Both the position numbers and the translations under genes were made by a program. A stretch of DNA of 64,000 nt from positions 558,001 to 622,000 of the forward strand of contig JBAJFG010000370.1 in the NCBI GenBank assembly GCA_037903475.1, read 5' to 3'. A model generated the notes under the pieces. It was not told the origin of the DNA. It searched no databases and saw nothing but the letters and a program-made list of their open reading frames with translations. Positions 55,401-64,000 of the stretch are shown here, one piece after another. How positions within the stretch are numbered: the first letter of the stretch is position 1; the number at the start of each line of letters is the position of its first letter. The DNA comes from Ancylostoma caninum. Its lineage: Eukaryota; Nematoda; Chromadorea; Rhabditida; Ancylostomatidae.

Positions 55401-58400
55401 ATTATCTGTCTACTAGTGACAGATGAATTCTACTAAGGGCTCAGGGGCATTGCTCCTCTTACCATGGGTGAAATTTTAGACGGCCATGTCCTAATACTCT
55501 AGCTCTCCAATCCTACCGGCGCCAGATATGTGATACATATGAATAAATTACTTCATCAACCTGTTCTTTCGAATAAAACAGCTCTTCCAAAATGTTTGGT
55601 TAGTTCTTGTCAAAAGAGATGTTTTGCTGTTTCTTTTTTCAAACTAAGTGATTACCTGATTATGTGGATCCAACGCATTTCCACAGAATCGACACACTGA
55701 AGACGTCGATCTTCCAGCGGTAATAGCTGCGTTGGTCAATGCAGCAAATGGATCCGCGGGCAGCTCCACTAATCCATTCAGTGACTCTCCGTGGAACAAT
55801 ATCTATAATCAACTCACAAAAGACGAATGAAAAGAAAAAAAAATAGAGAAGACCGACATATCTGGGGAATACCACTCACCAACAGATTAGCAACTCTCAT
55901 TCTTGCACATCCTTGATGAATATCAATCTCTTCCAAACGAGCTGGAGGCGGCGCCAGCGAGGTGACTCGATGTGATCGGTTTCTTTTGTGCAGATGCATA
56001 ACAGAGAAGCACTCACGACATAACGCGCACTCACAATCCGAGCAGAACACCTAAGACGAAAACATTGGGAATGCATAAAAAATGGCGTGAATATCGCGAA
56101 GCACAAGCATTGAGCCAATCCCACCTGAGCTGGTGTCATGCCATCGTCATGATTTTCGCATAGCGTGACTGGTTCCTGACTTGGGGTTCGCACATCATTC
56201 CATTTCTCGCTCAAAGCCAGCCACGAACGATCACGAACAAGCGCCAGAGCAGCAACGGAGAGCCAGAATCTTGAAAAACGATTTCTGATGGCAAAGTAAA
56301 GACTTGTGAAAAGCCATGAAAATTGGAAGAAAACTAGCATTATAATATATGAAAATTTGAGAAAGGACCAAAGAGTTATAGTTAAACAGAGGTCATTTGA
56401 CATGCTGATCCAGATTCAATTCCAGAAGAATTCGATTTTATACCATAACGCAATTTCTGCTCGGTGGGGGGGGGGGACTGCGCACCTCTCTTTGATTACG
56501 ACAGAGCGACTGTAGCAAATGGGAAGGAAATGTGCATCTCGCCAGAAAAAAATGTCAGACACCAGTGGAATAATTCCAAAATTGAAATGAGCATATCGGT
56601 TTGCCTGTGTACAACTTCTGGAAAATTTTGTGGGGCATGCCACTGCAAAAGTGAAGTGGTAGGAAGTGGATGTGAAATTAAACTTAAGCATGTCGAACAA
56701 TCTGCCAAGCCTAGCTTCGGAGAAAAAATATTTATGAAATTTTTAGGAGCTTGGATGTGTAATAGCACCACTATGCAAGAAAACCCTATTTGAGAGTTAC
56801 GCGGAGCATTACTTAGCTATACTTTGGAATTATGTCATAAATGTGTTCGATTGGATTTTTTTCAGATACAGAGCATGTTCAACATACCTTTTCGAGTTCA
56901 GTATTGAAGGCACAGACTCCTTGTTCATACTCTCTCGTGAGCCAGATTTCGACAACGACGTAGTCAGCTGGACAACGCCCAAAAGTGCTGTTGCTAGTTC
57001 TCGTCGCATGCTCACCGACCAATCCTCGTTGAATGCGCCGGAACTAGAACACTTGCCTTGGACAGTGCAACAACACAGGCGAACAACGAAGGAAAAAAAA
57101 CGAACAAAATCCAGAGAAATAGAACAAATATGAAGTACTGCCTACCAAACATCACTTATGAATTGAGCGGTCATCTTCCCGATTTCCGGTGAAACTGATC
57201 GATCGGTCCTCCAGCTGAGTGGTGCATTCGTTAGACAGCTCTGAAAAACAATTCCAGTAGTTAAAGCATAGAGATCCTGATAAGTTCTGAGTCTAAAATA
57301 AGGTACATTCATCGTAGCTGTTGTCACAGAATGTGCTGCCTTGTCTCTAACTTGAAGTACCAACGCCTTCGCCACCGGCACCAGTAAGTGTCGTAGCAGA
57401 CGGCTGATATCAACGGTTGATGCACGTGCAGTTGGCAGGAGGCTACAGAGCGATGAAAGGCATTGTGTCTGGACTGCCTATAAAAGAGACCAACGCATGA
57501 ACCACTGGTTCAGAAGTTCGGAAATCAACTGCTCGTTCACCTCAGGAGCAAAGGCAAGTAGCCGGCTTGCTGCTTGCAGAACCTGATGGCGTGCGGCCAC
57601 GTCACAATCACCATTGCCAATCGCTCGAGTTTCGCACATGCGATTTGCCATAGCAAGCAGACCCACAGCGTAAGAATAGTTGCGCTTCCCTTGGCAGCAC
57701 AAGCGTTCAACTTCCCTGTAAAAAAAACTTTTGAATTATGTACAAGTAGTAATGAAACGTGATAGAAGTAGTCGCTTTTACCTCTCCAGGGCAGCTTCAA
57801 CTTGAGTGCACACATAGTTCTGCAGCGGTTGAAGCGTCACACGACTAAACAGCAAATCCACCACTCTTTCACGCAAAGCATCTTGCTGTTCACAGCTTTC
57901 GCCGGAGAATGCCTAAACTGAACTAACTTATATACCATACATAGAAACCAAAAACATATGAACTACAGAAATGAACCATAGATGTGCCAATAACACATAT
58001 TTTATCACCTTGATCACCTTGATCACCTTGACTCCCGTTGATCTTCGGATGTACCGAGCGGGCGCCAGCAATCCTACCATTTGTCCCTCTCGCGAGCCAG
58101 AGTTGTCCAGTGGATTCTGTCCGTTCGAGGGACACGAAGAGCATTATATCTTTCCTTGAAGGACTTCGTGAGGAAGTCTGACCATCGGGTCGGTGGTCTT
58201 CCTGTCGTGCGCTTAACGTCCCGTGGAGTCCAGTCGCTGACGGCTCTTGTCCAACGGTGGTCGTTAAGACGCATCACGTGTCCGGCCCACCTGATCTTAC
58301 TCAACTTGGCGTAAGCGGCAGCGTCCCTGATCTTCGACTGTTCACGAAGGGTGGAACTCCGTATTCCAGCCCTCACTTGTGTGAGGCGGGTTATTCCTAG

Positions 58401-61400
58401 CATCACCCTCTCGATGGAGCGTTCGATGACGTTGACCGCATTCTCATCCTGCTTGCGTAACGCCCAGGTTTCCGAGGCGTACGTCAAAGCAGGGAGAACC
58501 GTTGTATTGAAGAGGTGGGCACGGAGCCTGGTGTTCTTCGTCTTCTTCACTACGTCCTCGATGCTCTTGTAGGCTCCCCAAGCCGCTCGCTTCCTCCTGC
58601 CCAGCTCTGGAGCGAGATCGTTCATAATGTTGACTTCCCGACCTAGATATACGTAGCTGGAGCATTCGGATATGGTCGTTCCGTTGAGCGAGAATGGGGC
58701 ATCCGGGACCCATCCGTTCCTCATGAACATCGTCTTCGTCAGGTTCAGTTGGAGACCGATCTTTCCACACGCGTCGTCAAAGTCGGCCAGCATCCGTTCC
58801 GCTTCGCCGATAGTTGGTGTTATAAGGACGATGTCGTCAGCGAAGCGAAGGTGGTTAAGTCGCCGGCCATCAACTTGCACTCCCATGCAATCCCATTCCA
58901 GTCTTCGCATGACGTCTTCGAGAGTGGCGCTGAATAGTTTTGGCGACACGGTGTCGCCTTGTCGAACCCCTCTCTTGACGTCGATAGTGATGTCGTCGTA
59001 GAATGGAGAAATCCTGGTCGTGAAGTTGCTGTAGAGCTCACGAAATATCTTGATGTACTGAGTAGGTATGCCCTGGTTGCCCAGGGCTTTGAGGACCGCC
59101 TCTGTCTCCACAGAGTCGAAGGCTTTCTTCAAATCGATGAACGTGAGACAGAGAGGCATCTTATACTCTCGCGATACTTCAATGAGTCTAGTGACCGTGT
59201 GTATGTGATCGATCGTACTGAATCCTTTTCGAAACCCTGCTTGCTCGCACGGCTGTCCTTCATCTAATGTCCTTTCGATCCTATTTAGAATCACTCGAGT
59301 GAAAAGCTTGTAGATGACGGACAACAGACAGATGGGGCGATAATTGCCGATGTCCTGTGGGTCTCCCTTCTTGTACAGCAGCACGGTCCTGCTGGTCTTC
59401 CATTGGTTCGGTACCTTGCATTCCGACAGGTACCGCGTGAAGAGCCTAGCCAAGGTGGTGATAAGAACTGGCGGTAGGTTCTTCAGATGTTCCGGTCGAA
59501 TCCTGTCGGGGCCCGGTGCTGTACGATTCTTCACCGACTTGATGGCATGTCGGACTTCGGAAGGGAGAACTGATGGGACAACGTATCCATCCTCCCTTGG
59601 GTGATATTGGGGGAGATGGACGTGGCTATCGAAGAGATCCGAGTAGAAGTCGTGGATGACCTTCTCCATTACCCGTCTTGATGAAGAAATTGTTCCTTCT
59701 GGGCGCCGGAGGGCGGTCATCTTGGTCTTACGATTGGCGAAGTCACGGCGGGCGTTGCGAATGCTTCTTCCTGCCTCTGCGGCTTCGGCCAATACTGCTG
59801 CTCGTCTCTCTTTAAGGTCTTCTTTTATCGCTTCTCTGCACCGTTTTGCGAGCTCGGACGTCAGTTGGTAGTTGCCTGCGGCTCTCGCGACTCCGCGCTG
59901 GCGTATCAGCTCGAGGGTCTCGTAAGACAGTCGTCTTTTGGTGGATCTTGAGCCCTCGGCTCTCCTTGCGCTGTCGCAGAGATGTTGAACAAGCCGATCG
60001 TATTCTTCGTCGATGTTGTCGACAACGGCATCTTCCCAAAAGCCGGCTAACGAAGTGAAGAGATCCCAATTGATGACGGATTTGGGAGCCCTCTTCTTGA
60101 ACTTCGCGGCTTTCTCTCCTTTGCGCGAGAAGAAGAATCTTGCACGAAGGAGGCGATGGTCTGATCCGGTGTAGAACTTCGGTACAACACCGACGTCGGT
60201 CAGGCAGAACCTTCGATTGACGATGATGTGGTCAATTTCATTATGGTACTCTCCACCGGGTGACTCCCACGTCCACCGTAGGGAGGTTGGCTTCTGAAAC
60301 TGTGAGTTACCATGGATGGTCTTCGTCGTCATGATGAACTCAGACAGCCTCTCTCCCTGTTCGTTCCACTGTAGGCCGTGGGTACCGATGTGAAGTTCCT
60401 CAGGCGTTCTCCTAGGGCCAATCTTGGCGTTGAAGTCGCCAACAATGACCTTGTAGAAAGTGTGGTCTTCCCTGTAGAACTTCTCCAAGTCCATGTAGAA
60501 GGCCTCGATTTCTTCATCGTCGTAGCTGGATGTTGGAGCATAGGCGACGAAGATTGTCAAGGCCGGTATTGATCCACATCTTCTCAGTCGCAAACGTCCG
60601 ATTCGGGTTGTTAGCTGTTCGAACGAATCGATGTTCATGGCCAAGTTCGTGTTGACGAGGACACCGACTCCACCAACTCCTCTACTGTCGCAGGTTCCAA
60701 GGAACAGTTCTTCTCCAGTGTCGAAGGTGGCGTTCAGTGGCCGGTGTCTCCTCGTCTCGGTCAGTCCGATGACGTCGTACCTGATCTTCCTGGCCTGCAT
60801 CATCAAATCCTCGATAGAAGCCTCCGATGCAAGCGTGCGTGCGTTGAAGGTACAGATCGTCATCATAGTCCTTCTGGTTTTAGGCAGCCTAGATAACCCC
60901 TCGGACCTCGTCCTCACTGGCGCCGCCGTACCAGTGACTCTTCCGAGATCAGGGGAACACTCTTTATTATTGCTGTGTCGAGCTTTAAGAAAAAGAAAAC
61001 CCTTAGGAGATAGCTTGCTGGGCTCTATTCCCCCGCGGGTAGCTAGGGTAGGATTTCACCGGGAAGTTAGCCGGGCTTCCCGGGAGTGGACGATGGAGCT
61101 TATTTGTTGGAGGCGACTCCGAACCGCCTCCCTTGTACCTCCCAGTCACTTGAATGCAGGGCTTTTGGTCGGATAGATGTGCAGGATACAATCTGCAGAC
61201 ACGCAAGTACACTCACGCACGCATGCATGAACACACCCACGCGCTGGCAGAAGGTATAGATCGTTCCGACACTGCAGAGACAGGGAGTCCATCCCCTGAA
61301 TCCACCCGCGTCTCAGGGCAGGCACAAGGTCGCGTTTGGTCCGCGATTAGCCCCCTATCCGCCACCTGGGGACGCGCCACGTAGCCTCGCGACTAACCGG

Positions 61401-64000
61401 CTGGGATCCCTCTTATGAGGGAGATCCGTGGAACACATATTTTATAACCAGTCAAAATAAGTAGATGGCAAAAGTGACGTTCTTGCGTGGTGTAAAACAG
61501 CAACGGGTTGCCCAGGAGATATTGCTGCAGTTTATCTGGCTTTCCAAGTTACATTTATTTATTGCAGTCATTCACAACCAGTCGGCACTGGTATCACCAG
61601 GAATGAGCGGAATTCCGGCTTCAGAAGCTCGGAAGTTCCTGAATTCTGACGCTATGCCTGGTACTGACTTCCAGATCTCCGGATGATTGAGAGTAGTTGA
61701 ATTACGCCAACTCACACATGCTGCTTTCATCTCTTTTAATTTTGCCAGACCTTTAGATTCCCATAGATTTCTGGTCATGCGCAGCACTTCTGCTCATCTC
61801 TGGTTAGCACCACAGCCATCAATATCCCTCCTCCACCTCGCTGACAGCGTTGAATGCCTCTCAGCAAAGACTTCGTTGGTTGCACCTCCAAGTCTTCCGA
61901 CAAGTGTGGACCAGACGCCACCGAGATTCCAGAAGCAATTTCGTTGCTGGTAAAGTCTGAGGAATCGGGATAATGAAGGCCTGGGATACGGCAAGTCAAT
62001 GGAACACGGTGGGTGCGACATCGTAGTCCATCCAGCTCCTGTAGCCACTGGCTAGCGAAGGAAGAGAAATGCGCATTGTTTCTCAGAAGGAAACTGCTAG
62101 CGCACGAAATCGTCGACATTAGAAGTCAGCTGTAACTACCGGCCCTGCATCCAGCAACCATTGTCCAGCAATGCTGCGCAAATCCCACCAGCAGTGCACC
62201 AAGGCCATTGCCACACTATTTCTCTGACAATCTAGCGAATTCCAAATAATATGTATCCAATCATGATATCATGTTGTAATGAATTCTGGGACCGTAGTAA
62301 AGTGTCATGGCGGGAGATCAACTGCTTGCACAACTCGTCGCCACATTTTGGGCGAAGATCGCACGCGCGACGACATTCCAACACTGAGGAATGGAAGATC
62401 ATCACCATCCGTTGCGGTGCTGCGAGCACGTATGTGGGAGGCGCTGATCTCATCGCCCTGGAGGGCGATAATCGCCATCGTTTGGCGACTAGATAGTGTG
62501 CGGGAGAAGAGACGCCGAGAGAAGTACTCGGAGCATCTCACTCGAAGTATGGTGATAGTGTGAAGGTACTTATGATCAGGTGCGCGAATTGCACAGAATG
62601 CATCTGAGTCTACGGACTCAGTCATGTTGATTTTTGCCCCACAGCACAGAACAAGCTCAACGTGTACGACTTATCAGAAGCACAAAGGTGCTTCTGGTGC
62701 TTCTGACAAGTCGTACTCGTTCTAGTTTGTTGGAATCAATGATTCATAACTGTCTCACACGCTAAAACAGCCCCGGAAGTGATGTGGGAGTACGTGAAAC
62801 ACCTACATTTCATCACTTTTCATGTACGGCCCGTCCGACTCACCATGGCGATGATCATCATACTCCTCTCCAACGCGAAATGCGATCATCGCTCTGAAGG
62901 TGATGTGCGATGATCGCACTGGACACTTTACTACGGGCCCTGGTCCCATTCTTCTTTTCTGCCAGTTTTCGAAGGCTTCCATTTAGATGCAATGAAATAG
63001 AGTTCACATGTGTCGAAATACCAACCTGAGCGGAAATCGCTTGGAACAATGCGAATGCATCATGTTGGGTATTGTTGAAGAACAGCTGATGAGAAGCCGA
63101 TGGCCGTATAACTTCAGTTTTTCCTTCAGCCAAGAAGCCCAGCACTTGTAGCTGAAAACAAAGCCAATCTTGGTCCCATGTTGATAAGAGCGTTCTATTT
63201 TCTATAATTTCTAACCTGTCGAACACGCGATGCATTATGTGGTCCTTTTAACGAGATACTGACGTGAGTGACGTTCGCAACGCAACACTTCACCCATCCA
63301 CAGAAATTCTAAAGATTCATAATTCTCCAAACTAAATGCCAAAAAGCCCATAAGCACAAATGTTCACCTGGTCCAAATTTTTCGACATCAAATCGCGACG
63401 CGATCCATCAGACATAGCAGCTCGAAAAGCTATCTGCGATGTACGGCAGGCTTCATCACGAGAGTTGTCTATGAAAAGACACAGAAGCACCGGTGAACAT
63501 CCCTCGAACGTCACATTTAGTGTCCGTGAGCGGCTTTTGTCCTGAACAACCATTGATTCCGCGAGGCCATCATTATTGTCCGCGTGGAAAATTAGCTGCA
63601 CCTCCTCTCCGCTTTCCCAAAACGTCTCTGGACTGCCATCTGTCAAACACACAACCATAGCCTGCCGAGAGCTGGCTTCTATCCGAGTGTGGTTTGTCAC
63701 ATCTCGCATTTCCTTGAAAATAGAAACTAGGAACATTAGGGAGAATTCGGAATAGCAAAAAAATAAATAGGAAAATTAGACCTGGGTAAAAAAAAACTAG
63801 ACCGAAGTTGAAAAAAATCACGCAAAACATCTATTACATCAAGCCCAACAACAATCCATGAAAAGCCACGCGAAAAGTTTTGAAAACGCGAACTTCTCCG
63901 GAGACCAACCTTCACGTCAACATTTTCGTTCACTTTCTGCACCATATTTGACCGATCAGCTGAGTCTGTTATCCAGTTCTCGGATATAGACGGCTCCGAA
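52442..64000 (-). CDS. rpm-1: RPM-1/MYCBP2 (PHR) E3 ubiquitin ligase, C-terminal part
   Basis: A large presynaptic ubiquitin ligase; this window has only its last roughly 800-900 codons. Exons by eye: 64000-63910, 63712-63368, 63308-63216, 63151-63026, 57912-57782, 57715-57541, 57477-about 57.3k, about 57.24-57.15k, 57043-56888, about 56.27-56.125k, 56050-55880, 55802-55656, 54624-54486, 54420-54233, 54179-54049, 53978-53873, 52872-52727, 52646-52442. The first four hold the DOC/APC10-like domain ([23 protein letters not shown]). The 56.2-55.9k exons match the family [10 protein letters not shown] ... CENHDDG ... B-box-like zinc region. 54.4-54.2k is the RING ([27 protein letters not shown]). 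The final exons are the tandem-cysteine domain ([29 protein letters not shown]), ending [13 protein letters not shown]. The intron after 63026 carries RTE copy 2. Borders near 57.5 and 57.3 kb are uncertain. Confidence 0.93.
53570..53760. repeat. Dispersed repeat, copy in an rpm-1 intron
   Basis: Similar to 45320-45560 in the intron of cysteine-rich paralogue B. It lies in the 1-kb intron between the last tandem-cysteine exons. Non-coding. Confidence 0.5.
54835..55305. repeat. Repeat-like intronic block in rpm-1
   Basis: Contains several CCCATGGG/ACCCATG words. A segment near 54895-54965 (GACGTTGT.TATACCCA core) is similar to 22905-22975 next to the lysine-rich gene. The ends are weakly inverted (GGTTACCCATGG left, AAATTACC right). 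Probably an old MITE, not certain. Confidence 0.35.
58006..61431 (-). mobile_element. RTE-type LINE, copy 2, nearly full length
   Basis: 3.43 kb, inserted in an rpm-1 intron in the same orientation as the gene. The 3' end is a short tandem tail of ATCAAGGTG units (58006-58030), the 5' end GGGAGATCCGTGG. A perfect 14-bp target duplication, AACACATATTTTAT, lies at 57992-58005 and 61432-61445. A tail of short tandem repeats and a single polyprotein are typical of the RTE clade. Copy 1 at 20-22 kb is a shortened relative. Confidence 0.93.
58074..60917 (-). CDS. RTE endonuclease-reverse transcriptase polyprotein
   Basis: 947 codons in one frame from a methionine ([16 protein letters not shown]). 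The N-terminal third is the endonuclease: [37 protein letters not shown] and [12 protein letters not shown] basic linker leads to the reverse transcriptase: [57 protein letters not shown] and the catalytic FADDIVL. The C-terminal region has [10 protein letters not shown] and [10 protein letters not shown]. All key residues of both enzymes that I can place are present. It ends early: a TAG replaces the AAG that copy 1 reads in RDKWKDCW, removing about 14 residues. Whether the shorter end abolishes activity is unknown. It would nick DNA and copy its RNA at the nick. Confidence 0.93.
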   Translation of the reverse strand: MRTRSEGLSRLPKTRRTMMTICTFNARTLASEASIEDLMMQARKIRYDVIGLTETRRHRPLNATFDTGEELFLGTCDSRGVGGVGVLVNTNLAMNIDSFEQLTTRIGRLRLRRCGSIPALTIFVAYAPTSSYDDEEIEAFYMDLEKFYREDHTFYKVIVGDFNAKIGPRRTPEELHIGTHGLQWNEQGERLSEFIMTTKTIHGNSQFQKPTSLRWTWESPGGEYHNEIDHIIVNRRFCLTDVGVVPKFYTGSDHRLLRARFFFSRKGEKAAKFKKRAPKSVINWDLFTSLAGFWEDAVVDNIDEEYDRLVQHLCDSARRAEGSRSTKRRLSYETLELIRQRGVARAAGNYQLTSELAKRCREAIKEDLKERRAAVLAEAAEAGRSIRNARRDFANRKTKMTALRRPEGTISSSRRVMEKVIHDFYSDLFDSHVHLPQYHPREDGYVVPSVLPSEVRHAIKSVKNRTAPGPDRIRPEHLKNLPPVLITTLARLFTRYLSECKVPNQWKTSRTVLLYKKGDPQDIGNYRPICLLSVIYKLFTRVILNRIERTLDEGQPCEQAGFRKGFSTIDHIHTVTRLIEVSREYKMPLCLTFIDLKKAFDSVETEAVLKALGNQGIPTQYIKIFRELYSNFTTRISPFYDDITIDVKRGVRQGDTVSPKLFSATLEDVMRRLEWDCMGVQVDGRRLNHLRFADDIVLITPTIGEAERMLADFDDACGKIGLQLNLTKTMFMRNGWVPDAPFSLNGTTISECSSYVYLGREVNIMNDLAPELGRRKRAAWGAYKSIEDVVKKTKNTRLRAHLFNTTVLPALTYASETWALRKQDENAVNVIERSIERVMLGITRLTQVRAGIRSSTLREQSKIRDAAAYAKLSKIRWAGHVMRLNDHRWTRAVSDWTPRDVKRTTGRPPTRWSDFLTKSFKERYNALRVPRTDRIHWTTLARERDKW
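62282..62955. mobile_element. TIR element in rpm-1 intron
   Basis: The left end (about 62283-62312, CTGGGACCGTAGTAAAGTGT) and right end (about 62930-62955) are inverted copies, except that the right end has 6 extra bases (GGGCCC region) inside the word. The right end also contains a small hairpin, GCGATCATCGC and GCGATGATCGC, at about 62881-62916. No transposase seen. Confidence 0.5.
62659..62714. repeat. 20-bp-arm hairpin in rpm-1 intron
   Basis: GTACGACTTATCAGAAGCAC and GTGCTTCTGACAAGTCGTAC pair with one G-T/A-G difference around a loop of about 13-14 bp. It sits inside the TIR element. A transcript of either strand would form a tight stem. Confidence 0.6.

Noticed and set aside
61572..62119. 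Minus-strand frames of 71 and 114 codons in the rpm-1 intron
   Set aside because: They looked like a possible transposase remnant, but no catalytic motif or family could be recognised.

Overview
The window looks like nuclear DNA of a clade V (strongylid, hookworm-like) nematode. The reasons are a conserved animal neuronal gene with many small GT-AG introns (an rpm-1/MYCBP2 orthologue), small secreted cysteine-rich genes with separate signal-peptide exons, RTE-type LINEs, an env-bearing Ty3-like LTR element and abundant MITE-like inverted-repeat DNA. The species is inference; no rRNA or mitochondrial marker is present.

Layout. 1-19.98 kb: no convincing gene; intergenic or long-intron DNA with several terminal-inverted-repeat (TIR) elements (5.91-6.52, 9.45-9.93, a hAT-like MITE at 17.78-18.04, a TA-flanked MITE at 18.93-19.21) and simple repeats. 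19.98-22.38 kb: RTE LINE copy 1, minus strand, internally deleted. 22.6-25.57 kb: a small minus-strand gene for a secreted lysine-rich protein with a tandem 23-residue repeat; its intron holds TTCGAA-rich arrays. 25.9-29.5 kb: a U2 snRNA fragment and more TIR elements. 29.57-39.93 kb: one 10.4-kb LTR-bounded element with near-identical 156/171-bp LTRs, a tRNA-Gln-type primer binding site and a polypurine tract. It encloses a decayed Ty3/Gypsy-like body in the unusual order gag, env, protease-RT-RNaseH-integrase, then a BEL/Pao-like gag zinc-knuckle fragment next to the 3' LTR. A different LINE is inserted at the end of env as a 5'-inverted (twin-primed) copy.

40.0-49.9 kb: three tandem minus-strand paralogues of a cysteine-rich secreted protein. 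Two are intact with confident splice sites and equal exon sizes. The third is a pseudogene with an in-frame stop and lost cysteines. A possible last exon of an unrelated gene lies at 48.25-48.42 kb. 52.44-64.0 kb: the C-terminal part of a minus-strand rpm-1/MYCBP2 (PHR) E3 ubiquitin ligase. It has the DOC domain, B-box-like zinc region, RING and tandem-cysteine C-terminus and continues beyond the window. Its largest intron here (about 5.1 kb) hosts RTE copy 2 (58.01-61.43 kb), nearly full length, flanked by a perfect 14-bp target-site duplication, plus another TIR element.

The most unusual items are the LTR element (gag-env-pol order, recent LTRs around a dead body, mixed Ty3 and Pao parts) and the uncharacterised cysteine-rich gene cluster. 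All splice models were made by eye from frame, consensus sites and paralogue or family comparison; no search was run.
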